From: Diorhabda sublineata
Lineage: Eukaryota; Arthropoda; Insecta; Coleoptera; Chrysomelidae
DNA length: 64,000 nucleotides
Assembly: GCF_026230105.1 (NCBI RefSeq)
Contig: NC_079474.1
Location: 4,288,187 to 4,352,186, forward strand
Reading direction: 5' to 3'
Position numbers and translations under genes: made by a program. Shown in pieces: positions 1 to 10,709 of the stretch. The notes below the pieces were generated by a model, which saw nothing but the letters and a program-made list of their open reading frames with translations, did not search any database and was not told the origin of the DNA. Every line of letters starts with the position of its first letter. Positions within the stretch are counted from its first letter, which is position 1.

Positions 1-490
1 TTCGGTAATACTATGAGGCTACAATAGATTGGGAGTTCGCCTGCAAGATGCAACTAAAGAGATCTTTCAAAGAGTACCCATTATCATCTGATGGAAATTA
101 TGAATGAGTTAAACAAGTCTTCGTAATCCTATCTGTAATGTACACAAACCCACGAGGAATCATTTTAAATAGGGAACAGTGTAATGCAGCTGAATAGATT
201 ATTTGATTGGAGGTTATTCTTATTTTTGTTACTTCGAGCTTCTAGGAAAGAAGTTTTAATATATACAGTTGATAAAATATAGTTACATTCTAGATTGAAG
301 ACTACAGATATCTCAGTAAATCTGGAGAAACGAAATTATGAGAAAGATGATTGAAAACAGCTATGGAATTTACTTTAGCGGCCGGATAGTGAAGTAACGC
401 TGATCATATTCGATTTAAATGTCCGAAGTCGCGGCAGAGTTTCGAGAAAAATCGAAACAGTGATAAAGGATTTAATCCATAGTTACGTAC
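1..490. other. No coding exon seen (expected intron of gene A)
   Basis: This stretch follows the GT donor of gene A exon 10. By analogy with gene B, whose matching intron is 1 kb long, it should be intron with the last exon left of the window. I saw no zinc-finger motif in it on either strand. Confidence 0.5.
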
Positions 491-1085
491 CTTCAAATGT
501 GCTAGTTGATCGAACCTCTTGTAACAGATATGGCATTCTTTTCTTTTGATACCCGAATGTACTCTCATGTGTCTCGAAGCTACGTTCGTAGGAAAAGTTT
601 TACCGCAAATGAAACATAAAAACGGTTTTTGTTTGATCTTTTCGCCCGGTTTACGATTATGAGCTTGTAAATGTTTATGTCTGACGGACGCTCTATGGAA
701 CGTTTTACCGCATAAGTGACACATGTAATTGCGTTCGCCCGTATGGACGGTCGTATGTTCCCGAAGTAAAAAAGCGGATTTGTACGTTTTTCCGCATATG
801 GTACAATCGTATTTTTTCACGGGATTCCGACACCTGAAATAAAATTGAATCAAGTATATTATTAAGTAATAAAATTCACTAACAATCTCATGTGTTTATC
901 CCTCTTCCATTGTTTTTGGAAACATGTGCCGCAAAATTTACAATTGTAACCGTTTTGTGTTGATAAAACTTCGTCTTGATCCTTATGGGTACAGGTGTGA
1001 TTCAACATTAGAACTGCAGACTCGAAATCTTGATGGCATTTTTCACAAGTAAATTTGCACAAATTGTTTTTCATTTCGATTGAAT
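491..1085 (-). CDS. Gene A exons 9-10: C2HC and C2H2 zinc-finger block
   Basis: Exon 9 (1085-884) encodes two atypical fingers whose last ligand is Cys (NHTC, and HMRLC across the splice). Exon 10 (833-491) encodes two standard C-x2-C-x12-H-x3-H fingers with TGERNY-type linkers. A third follows, and then the start of a fourth that stops at HLK at the donor. The third finger (CFICGKTFPTNVASRH) has 11 rather than 12 residues between the second Cys and first His, one fewer than the matching finger of gene B, so it may fold poorly. The missing His pair must lie in the next exon, left of position 1. Confidence 0.88.
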
Positions 1086-4000
1086 CTGGAATAACAGATT
1101 TGATTAAATAAATTTATTAATTGATAGAAGAAAGTAAATAAAAGGATATTCTTAATAGAGTATATATTACCATGGTGATTTTCAGCTTTGTTATCTTGAT
1201 CGAAATGTTCAGTTTCGGTTTCGGATTCTAATTTAGTCCAAAAATCGAAAGCTCTCGATATCTTTTGTTTAAAACTATAAACTTTCTCTATATCATCAAT
1301 ACAACTTTGACAAATTACGTGAGACTCATCTATAACCTGAAATAAATCAATTATTTAATATATAGAACTACTCCATCAGGTAGAATTTAGATTCGTTAAT
1401 TTGTATTATACTACTAAGTATAAATTGAAAAAATAAAATGGATAAATTGGAATATAAATGGAACATACAGGTGGAAAAAGATTACCAAAAGAAAATCAAA
1501 TTAAATGTAAAGAAAACACTTTAGGAAGAGTATCGGTATATGAATATCGAGATACAAAATAATAGACACTGAATTAACAAACACAAACAAATAAATATTG
1601 ACATCGAAAAGTATATATAATAATGGAGCATTTGGAAAAAAAGTCAAAATGGGACAAAATAAGGAAACAATAAATCTAACATCGCAAAATCAATAAATCA
1701 AAGAAGAAACATTGAAATTTACATTTAATAAGAACGAGTTAGCAAAAGAATGACCGTGGAAGTAGGTAATACAAGGAAAAGGTAAATAGAAATACCCAGG
1801 AAGAAATTGGATTGGTCAAATAGAGGAAATAGAACAATAGAGTGAAAAAGAATGGCTGTGGTGGTAGTTCAAATAAGAAAAGGACAATGAGAAAGAATGA
1901 AAAGACAATTAATTGTTCGAGTAGAGAAAATAGAGCAAATATAGAGTGAAAATTTTAGAGGAAATGGAAATACCAGCCAGGCAAAAACAAGTATGGAAAA
2001 AATGGAGCATTGAGTCTCAATTTGTTGCCAGAAAAGGTATGACAGGAGAATATATATTACTAGATAGAGCTGTGACTAAAAAATTAACTACAAGAAGAAT
2101 CACAATTGAAAAAAAAAACAAACTAGAACAAAATCAGATATAAACCATAAAAGAAATGATCAAAACTCAATAAAAAAACAAGAAACAGTTAACTACATGT
2201 TTAATGAGATTAAAGAAGAAAAAGAATGGCTGTGGAAGTAGTTTGAATGAGGAAAAGGCAAAGAGAAAGACGAAGAAGAAAATGAATTGATTAGGTAGAG
2301 GAAATAGAGCAAATATAGAATGAAAACGTTGGAGGAAATGGAAATACTTGCTGGGTAAAAACATTTATGGAAAAAATGGAACAATGAAAAAGCAAATAAA
2401 AAAGACCAAAAATACAATGAATTGAAAAAATCAAGTACAAGCAAGTAGAATCACAACTATCAACCCCAAACCAAATACATGGTAAGCTAAATCAAAACAT
2501 TAACCAACAATGTGACCCATTTGGAAATAAAATCTGTTCAATGTGGTCCTTGCTATATAATGTTTCTAATAATTTTGAAGAATTTCAAACAGTTTTACAT
2601 TGTGACTCAATGTTTTCCAATTTTTTCAACTAAGACTAAAATTGTAACATTTTTTTTTTCTACAATCACCTCTATACTTTCTAATCCTGTAAACAATTCA
2701 TCAGGTTTGAACTAGTTAGGATACTTTTCTTTACAAACAATTAGTAATTTCGATTTTTTAGTACTAGGGTTTTTACGTAAAGAAGTGAATAAAAGTGAAA
2801 AAAAAATGTTTACAAAAGTGTGACAACCTTTGATAAATAATTATGACTCAATTCAATTTCCTCTGCATCAACGAAAAAAATAGAAAATTACAAAACATTT
2901 TAGACCACAGTTAGACATAACTCCCTGTATTGTATATAAATTATAAGTCAAACATGGAAGTGACGATGCCTTTGAAAAATAAATAAGGGTAGGAACAGAT
3001 ACGATTAAAATCTAACAAAAATCAAGTACAAAAGTTTCCCTACTACGATACTAAAAATAAACAAACTTAAGACTACTTCATAGAGCTAATACTCACAATA
3101 TCTTCGTTTAGGATCTCCCCAATTTTTGTTACATAACTTTTTTCTTCGTTATCGTTATTACTAATTTGAAAGAATATTCTTGGTAATTCTCTGTTATTTT
3201 GTAAGCAAATCAAACAAGTTTTAACCGAACCTAAATTTATCTAAAAAAAAAGATGCTTATACCCCTATTTACTACCACTTTAATATCTCAGATTTTATAA
3301 TTTACTTGGTTTTGAGGTATCTCAGTCTCCAATTGAAAATCGATGCCTGGATGGATATTAATTAAATGCTTCTTCAGATTTGATGTCGAGGTTCTGTATC
3401 CTATTTCTTTATCACAAATATTACATGATGCTACACAAGCCTTGGATTTCTTTCTTGTAAAATGATTCCAAAGTTTCGAATAATGCCTCCTCTCCCTTTT
3501 TATAGTAGGCTGATTTGATTTTGTATCCTCACAAGTATATAAGTGACCATCTACACAGTTATTTTCCTTATTTTGATTCGAGTATTGATCAGTTGATTTT
3601 TTAGATACCTAAAAGGAAAAAGGAATATTTTTCAATCACTAAATACAAAAAGCAACTAACTTAAAACACAGTAACAACAAAAAAGGCGTTATGTAAAATA
3701 TAACTGTCCAAAATATTACTGCTATTACTTGTTCTTTTTTCAATAATTCTGGATGTTTTTTGTTAATTTTGATCTTTTTGTAATTTTAATTCAATTAAAT
3801 TAAGAAAATACAGATGGAACAAAGAGGAAAAAAATCTGAGAAATATTGGTATGGAGTGCTTATGGGAAAAACTTCATCTTTGACCAAAGCATATTACCAG
3901 TCATGACATAAGGATACAAGAATTGAACATTCAAGACCAAATTACTATCAACACAAAAATCAATGGAAAGCAACATGTTAGGTATAAAAAAGGGATCGTA

Positions 4001-7000
4001 AGAGAATAGATTGGGTAAGGCAAAATACCCAGGTAATAAATGTCACAGGATCAAATGCCTCAAATGGCAACAGAACACTTGACCGATAATAGATGAACCA
4101 CAATAATTACAGCATGGTACCCATTAGATATCAAAAATCCCAGAGGAAGACCTAATCCAAGACGGGACTATGATATAAAGAAGCTGACAGGAACAAATTG
4201 GACCCGACTAAGCACTGATAGACGTCAATGGGTTGAAATGAAGGACCAATACATGATGATATATCACATAATCAAAAAGATAATGTATACTAACTTGGTT
4301 TTGTGATAGTTCTTCTCCCATATGCAATTTGATATCGATGTGCATATTACTGATATGTTTCTTGAGGTTAGTAATTGAAGTTCTGTAACATAATTCTCTT
4401 CCGCAAATGTTACAAGTTGCCATATAGTCATATGGATTGTTTCTAGTAAAATAATTCCATATTGCTGAGTAGTATTTAACTTTTTTTGAACCATACAAGT
4501 TGTTATCAGTAGTAGAACTTTTAATTTCCAATTTCAAAACCTACAATAATAACTTACATCAGTTAATTTTGAATACAATTTATTAAAAAATTATAATAAC
4601 CTGATTTTGATCAGGAATACTCCTCAAGTTTATTTCAATATGTGGATGTTTGTTATTTAGATGTTTTCTGAGATTGGTCGTGGTGGTTTTATAGCCTAAT
4701 TTTTTTTTACAAATATTACAACTCGCTATATATTCTTCGTGTTTACTTTTAGTAAAATATTTCCATAGTATTGAATGCTTTCTGGGCTTTTTACTAAAAT
4801 ATTCTTGATCTTCACTTTCGTAATCACTGTTACTTGAATCTAGACCCGTATCACTTTTATTGGGATCAGTTTTAATCTAAAATGGACAATTTCAACACCA
4901 AAAAAACCAAAAAAACACTAATTCAAGATAATTTCGAACTAACCTGGTACAGAAAACCCTTACAAGAAAAAATCTTCCCTTAATATTTAATAAGAATGTC
5001 TTACAACTTACCAAAACTTTTTCTATTCTACTTTCTATTGATATATTTGGATGTTTCCTCTGAAAATGCTTTTTCAAATCATTTGTTGTGCTCTTATATG
5101 AGAATTGTTGATTGCAAACATTACAGGTAGCTATAGATTCCTCCGCTGATTTTATGGTAAAAACATTCCAAATTTGAGATCTCTTATTATTCATATCATT
5201 ATCAAAGTTACGTTTATCAGGATCCGAATCATCCATTTTAATGTCATCGAATTCTTCTTTAATTAAAAGAATCTGTTCTATATCTTGTTTTATACTCTAA
5301 AATGTATTAAACAAATCCCTCCTTAATTATTACCAATATGTTGATGCATGAAACTTGTAAACAGTTAGTTACGGTGGAAAATTGGTTACCGTGTCTTCAG
5401 TTGCAACAGTTTTATACTGAACACACAATTTACTACCAACACTCACAGTTACACTGTCACACACTATCACACCTCCACTCAAATAGTGTCATAAGTCAAA
5501 AAATTTCTTTGTGGCCAGAAAACTTTGATCTCAAATAATGTCATGTAAATAGTTACTATTACTGTAACTTTGTAAGTTCTTGAGTTATCACCCAAAAAGT
5601 GAAAAAGGAAGGTAGAATTAGTTTCAAACACTTATTATGATAGATTTTTTTTTGACTTGTGACACTATTTGAGCGAAAGTGCAATACTTTGGTTAAGAAA
5701 TTATCATATAACTTTATCAAAAATTGACTTTTCAATTTAATTTGAATAAAAATAAGTTTCTAAGTTGCAACAGAAAAAACTTTATGTTTCCTCAGTTTCA
5801 TTTACAAAGTTGATGCAGTAAGCTACTGATCTAGAACTAGTATGAGTACCACAAGGAACAATCTCTCAAAGGTATAAATATTGGCTTGCATATGTGTAAC
5901 CAGGGCCATGAAATCATGCCCAACAACTGCACTGGATATGATTCTAAATATTTCACCTCTTTACATAGTACTAGAAAGCATGATAGAACAAACATCACTT
6001 AGAATGTTCAGAGACGGAATCACTAAAGAAAAACCAATTTAAGAAAGAATTTATCTCAATTCTAGGCTGTAGAAGTAAGTAGAGTCAAAATATCATAGGA
6101 GAAATGAACATATATATCATTAAATAGTAAACAGACTGATCTAAAGCAGCAGACAGAGCTGGAATAGGAATGTTTGGTACCAAAACTAAATACTCTGAAA
6201 GTTTGGGTAACACACCAAGCATTTTTCAAACAGAGATTTATGCAATTGAAACATGAGTCCAGTTCAATCTAGAGAGGAACTACAGCAAACAGGAGATCAT
6301 CATCCTGCAGCCATTAGAGCTTTAATCTCCAATTTTATAAAATCCAAATTCGTTTGGATACAGAACTCTAGAGCACTACAACTAGGAGCGTTTGAAATGG
6401 AAGACAAAGATTTCTGGCAGTTACAGCTATCCCACATTCTGGAGTGGGATTCACAGATCATTTATAAACACTAAGTTCTTCAGTATGGCAGAAAGAAAGG
6501 GAGACACAACAGATCCTTTGGGTCACAGTGTATATGAAACTCCAATAACTACATACATACAACTACTGAAGATAAAATTAGCAATAACCTATTTAGTTAA
6601 ATCAATAATTTGATAATAAAAAAATAAACTTACAGTTAACAGCTCAGGATGTTTTCTTTCAAGATGTCTTTTTAGATTAAATGTAGTGCTTTTGTATGAT
6701 AACTGGTTCTGACAAATATTGCAGCAAGCTTCGAAATTAGAACCTGGTATTTTTGTAAAAAACTCCCACATTCGAGATGTAGAATTTTTTTTATCGGAAT
6801 TTAATTCTTTAGTAAAATCTATCAGCTCATCTTTATTAACAGAAAACTTTTCTTCAGATTCAGAAGTACTTTCAGAATCATGATGGTTGAATTGATGATT
6901 ATCAATTAAATGATTTTTAAGGATGGAAATATCAGATTTGTAAGAAACTTCACTTTGACAAAACTTGCATTCAGCTGTTTCATTAGAATATAGATTTTTC

Positions 7001-7714
7001 GTAAAATACTTCCACAAATAATGTTTTTTTCTTCTGATATTGTTTCCCAACTGTTCAGAATGATATTTTTGTAAATGATTTTGAAGATCAGCTTCAGATG
7101 TAACACTATGTAAACAAAAACTGCATTTTACAGATGAATAAAGATCTGATTTTTCTTTGGAATCATCACTTTTTAATAACTTCTCGGGATGTTCTTTTTC
7201 TAAATGTTTTATAGCATTCAATGTAGTATTATAAGAAATTTGTTCATCGCAAATGTTACAAACAACCGTAGGATTAGTTGACGACGGTAATTTTGTAAAA
7301 TGAGCCCACAAATTCAACTCATTTCTATACGAATTATTTCGAGTTGAATCACAGTTATCTTCAGTATAAGACTCAATTTCTTCTCGATGTGGATCACTAT
7401 CATATTCATCATCAACAATAATTTCAATATCTTTTGGTAATAACTCAGGTAATTCTCTGAAAATTCAATACATACATAATTTTACATTGAAATTTATGAA
7501 TTAAAACTTACATGCCGTTTTGGTTTTGAATACTAGTGGAAGAATTCAATATAATATTAATTTCCGGATGCTTTTTCTGTACATGTTCTAATAAAATAGT
7601 GGTACTTGTTTTAAAAGACAATTCTTGAGAGCAAATATTACAAATGGCTGAACCTTTGGATTCGTTAGATTCTGTAAATACATTCCAAACTGCTGACCTT
7701 TGAATAGACGACAT
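491..7714 (-). CDS. Gene A: BED(x8)-ZAD-C2H2 zinc-finger protein (3' end outside window)
   Basis: Ten exons read on the minus strand: 7714-7512, 7456-6634, 5296-5012, 4876-4601, 4540-4295, 3608-3306, 3240-3097, 1336-1171, 1085-884 and 833-491. All are bounded by AG/GT, and the phases close without a frameshift into 997 codons. The start is ATG at 7714 (MSSIQRSAVWNVF). Residues 1-712 carry eight BED-type fingers (aromatic W-x2-F, then C-x2-C, then H-x4-5-H). Residues 713-815 carry a ZAD domain (two C-x2-C pairs), and residues 816-997 carry C2HC and C2H2 fingers. The last finger is cut mid-domain at the donor at 490, so at least one more exon lies left of the window. ZAD is an insect dimerisation domain found on nuclear C2H2 factors. 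BED fingers occur in DREF, BEAF and hAT transposases. Nuclear DNA binding is inferred. Two genes (BED array, ZAD-C2H2) is the alternative, but there is no stop or new start at the junction. Confidence 0.85.
1171..3240 (-). CDS. Gene A exons 7-8: split ZAD (zf-AD) domain
   Basis: Exon 7 (3240-3097, phase 0-0) encodes the first zinc-ligand pair (TCLICLQ). Exon 8 (1336-1171, phase 0 to 1) encodes the second pair (VICQSCIDDIEK) and the helix with F/W residues typical of ZAD (FKQKISRAFDFW). In gene B the same domain sits in one uninterrupted exon, so the 1.76-kb intron here was gained in A or lost from B. ZAD normally sits at the extreme N terminus of insect C2H2 factors. Here it is internal, after about 712 residues. 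Confidence 0.85.
1740..2400. repeat. Purine-rich degenerate direct repeats in a gene A intron
   Basis: A segment at about 1905-2010 recurs imperfectly at about 2285-2390 (shared core ggaaatggaaatac plus a following tggaaaaaatgga). A weaker third copy lies at about 1750-1850. The plus strand is strongly A/G-rich. Similar purine-rich tracts fill gene B introns at 9240-9700, 10800-11440 and 11820-12060. These may be decayed LINE tails, but no intact ORF is present. Confidence 0.5.
3306..7714 (-). CDS. Gene A exons 1-6: eight BED-finger array
   Basis: Exon 1 has one BED (W10, CNIC, LLEHVQKKHPEI). Exon 2 has three (LWAHFTK, LWKYFTK and MWEFFTK cores), plus one short C2H2-like motif (KCSFCLHS) between the first two. 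Exons 3, 4, 5 and 6 have one each (IWNVFT, LWKYFTK, IWNYFTR, LWNHFTR). Each finger is preceded by an acidic, Ser-rich, probably disordered linker. Exons 3 to 6 all begin and end in phase 0, so they can be duplicated or lost without breaking the frame. Donor 4 (gttatt) is weak. Confidence 0.85.
4010..4250 (+). mobile_element. LINE 3'-end fragment
   Basis: The plus-strand reading contains NPRGRPNPR followed by W-x-R-x-S-T-DRRQW. This matches the C-terminal GRP...W...DR..W signature shared by many insect non-LTR ORF2 ends. It lies in the intron between gene A exons 5 and 6, opposite in strand to the gene. Confidence 0.55.
5478..5673. mobile_element. Short MITE with terminal inverted repeats
   Basis: CTCAAATAGTGTCATAAGTC at the left end is mirrored by GACTTGTGACACTATTTGAG at the right end (two mismatches), extending into A/T runs. 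The element is about 196 bp with no ORF. It sits in the intron between gene A exons 2 and 3. No target duplication is clear. Confidence 0.6.
6120..6480 (+). mobile_element. LINE fragment: RNase H domain remnant
   Basis: The plus strand reads (with stops) TD-SKAADRAGIGMFG followed by FQTEIYAIE. This is the first-Asp and Glu region of the RNase H domain of non-LTR elements. It is interrupted by stops and lies antisense to gene A in an intron. Confidence 0.55.
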
Positions 7715-8204
7715 TTTTCTGTTCACAGGATTATGTGTTAAATAATTTAACGAACAACAATTATAAAATACGAAACTTGAGGGACCCAACTTGGTTTTCA
7801 AATATTAACAATTTGTCATAATGACTTGTATGACAGAACTGACAACCCAATCGTTTGCGCGTAAGCACAGAACTGAATTTTGCAAATCGAGAATACCAGT
7901 GATAACTGTGGTGAACACTGTTATTAGAGATCGATACATCGCTTCATGCGCAAAATGTCTACTTTTTATTCTAATTGAACATCTGTCAAGTGAACGTTTT
8001 CTGCGATCTTTTGAAAACTTCGGGTCGTATTTAAAATCGAGCATTAATTTATTTTATAAACAACTAATGAACTATTATATTAACATAATTTATATAGATA
8101 AGTTTGTATATTTAGTATACAGGGTGATACTATAATCATAATTTTATAGTACCTCAAAAAGTTGCGTAAAATAACTTCATAGTTCAAAATAGAATAGTGA
8201 GTCG

Positions 8205-8480
8205 TTAAACACATAAGCTATTTAATAGGCTCGTTATACCCCACATTACATTACCAAACCGATCTCCTTTGAGAAGCCGATATGGCGCTTTGGTATTTAT
8301 CATTAGCCAAGCGGTGAAGCTTGCCCAAGTGTTTAAACTGCGCTCGATTGATTGCTGGGCTCTTACAGATGACGAGGTCTGCAGTTTCATCCTCTTCCAT
8401 GCACCAGTGGCACCTTGGATCATCAGTGATGCCCTTAATGTGGAAATGACATCTTAGTCCAGTTGAGAGTCAAGAGCAGT
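8205..8480 (-). mobile_element. LINE fragment: post-RNase H zinc knuckle
   Basis: The minus strand reads CHFHIKGI then DDPRCHWCMEEDETADLVIC and an R-x-QFKHLGKL stretch. This is the C-x2-C...H...C tail that follows RNase H in jockey-like ORF2 proteins. The domain is short, isolated and has no continuing ORF. Confidence 0.6.
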
Positions 8481-8714
8481 TGTTTGGTTAAGACAAGCAG
8501 AAGGCCTATCTATGTGTGCCTGAGCTTGTCTCATGCCAGGTGTCTCTATCAGTTTTTGTTCATGTATTTGAATATCTAAAAATGTTGAATTACCAATGGG
8601 TTCATTGGTCAGTTCTGAATATTTCATTTCTAACAAACAAATTTTTAATATAGAAGTAAATCGTCCGTTTGAAAGGAGTTTTTGATTAAAAGACATATTA
8701 AGAAATAAAGCAAC

Positions 8715-8720
8715 TTTATT
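8715..8720 (-). terminator. Polyadenylation signal, gene B
   Basis: AATAAA on the minus strand, about 75 bp after the gene B stop codon at 8795-8797. Confidence 0.6.
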
Positions 8721-8794
8721 ACACTATATAAACAAACTAAGTTTCAAATAAACATTATAAATTGCAAATTAATTAAATTATTATATTAAAATCG

Positions 8795-10709
8795 TTAACC
8801 GATACACTGGTTTCCATCTATATCGATTTCTTGAGGTGCGTGAGCCACAGCTGTTAGAATTTGTAATCCATCTTCCGTTACCATATCCGTAGACGGAAAA
8901 CTGGTGTCGAGATTTTTTACTAATTTCACGAAATCACCTGAACCAACATGGAGTCGCATATGTTTTCGAAGACTGGCGTTTAAGGAAAATGTTCGTCCGC
9001 AAATTATACATCCATATGGCCTTTCACCTGAATGTGTACGAAGATGGACCTGAAATTAAAAAAAAAAAATTTCAGTAATTGAATTGCGATAAGAACGATA
9101 TAAATACAGTTGAGTATAAGAATTGTACACAAAATATATAAATAATCGATTAGAATATGGAATCTGTAAAAATGGGTAGCTTGATTTATATTTTGATGAT
9201 GTGGTATAAATAAAATCTAAAAGTTAATATAAATTAATATAAATAAAACCATAGTAACAAACGAAGATAAAAAGGGCTGATACTGTGAAGAAATAAAATA
9301 TAAGGACTGGGACATATCAATATTTAGAAAGTATACTGAAAGAAAATAGATGCAGAAATAGCAAAAAAAAATTGAACTACATATTAAATAAAACAGTACT
9401 GGAATAAAAAATAATGATCTAGAAGTGAAAATAAACAGAAAAAGAATCAAAAAATAGAAAAATAAATAAAAAAAATCGCTGAATTGGCATGGAGACAATC
9501 GATGATGGGAAACACCATAAAAACGAAAAGGGAAGCCAAGTACAAATAAAAGAAGTAGGGACAAAAAGGTGAACAACTTAGAGGTATTGGGGAATAAGGT
9601 ACAACCAGATAAACACAGTGGGAGAAATAGGTACAACCAGAACCTGCTTCCGACAGCTGAGAAAGTAGAATTATTTATATTAATGTAAGTTTTCATTTTA
9701 CTTTTCCACAAAATATTCCACTCAAAAATTCTTTGCTATATTTTGTTTTCCTTATCCCAAATATTGAATTATACAGTATAATTCAGCATAATTTAATACT
9801 TTCTGGATGTTGGTTGAGGTTTTAGCCCTAATAAATTTTCCTTTTACTGAGAGTGGCAACCAATGTAACCGCTCGTTACACTATAACATTCTGAACAATT
9901 AATACAAGTAGGAAAATTGATGCTTTTTGTTTTCAAGAATGAAATACAAAAGAAAGATCATTGTTTCTCTTAAAAAAATGCCATAAACAGATAAAAATTA
10001 GTGTACGATATTTTTTTAATTTATATCAAAGAAGTAAATACCTTTAGATGAGTAGTCTGACTAAATTTCTTCATACATATGTGACACTGATGTCTTCTTT
10101 CGCCTAGATGTACCCTCATGTGCCTCGAAGCACCATTACTGTAAGGGAAACTTTTACCACATATAGTACATAGGAAAGGTGTTTTTTTCGACTTTTCGCC
10201 CGGTTTAGCGTTATGACTGCGCATATGTTTGTGTTTCGACGACGACCTTTGGAAAGTTTTTCCGCACAAATTGCAACTGTAGTTTCGTTCGCCCGTATGG
10301 GACGCCATGTGTTCTCGAAGATGGTACGCCTTTTTAAATATCCTATTACACAAATTACATCCGAATTGCTTACTAGAATTAGATTGGCATCTAAAAAAAA
10401 ATAAAAAATACATAACTATGTATATAAATGTGTAAAATAACTGAAGAAAAAATTATTTAAACTGATTATAAACTTATTGTACTTACATTTTTAAATGTTT
10501 ATTCAATTTCCATCGAATGTTAAAGGCTTTTCCGCAGAATTCGCAGTAAAAAGTCTCCTGAGAAGTTTCCTTCTTCATAGACGATTTTTCTCTTTTAGAT
10601 TGTTGGCTGCAGTTATGTTTCAACATGACCGATGGAGAATGAAACACTTTGTTACATTTGCTACAAGTAAATTTCGCCAAAGTTTCTCCTTCTTCCAAAT
10701 CACTATAAT
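8795..10709 (-). CDS. Gene B exons 6-8: seven-finger C2HC/C2H2 block
   Basis: Fingers in order: CSKC...HNC and CEFC...HLKMIC (both ending in Cys), then CNLC...HMASH, CNLC...HMRSH, CTIC...HMRVH, CHIC...HLRTH (split by the 10041/9050 intron) and CIIC...HMRLH. TGER-type linkers join several of them, which is usual for sequence-specific DNA binding. The C-terminal 50 residues after the last finger are acidic and end at TAA 8795-8797. Confidence 0.88.

Larger units (their letters stand above)
7715..8794. other. Intergenic spacer between genes A and B
   Basis: This 1.1-kb spacer separates the start of gene A from the stop of gene B in a head-to-tail arrangement. It must hold the gene A promoter and the gene B 3' UTR. 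I see no TATA box I would commit to. A LINE relic occupies 8205-8480 and the gene B polyadenylation signal lies at 8715. Confidence 0.6.

Noticed and set aside
3240..3306. Treating the BED array and ZAD-C2H2 part as two separate genes
   Set aside because: Phases close across the junction in both paralogues. No stop, polyadenylation signal or new start is evident between the two exons. Transcript evidence is still needed.
7821..8135. 104-aa plus-strand ORF between genes A and B
   Set aside because: No domain and no splice context. It sits in the intergenic spacer.
9217..9711. 164-aa hydrophobic minus-strand ORF
   Set aside because: Low-complexity F/L/S reading of a purine-rich intron strand in gene B, not a membrane protein.
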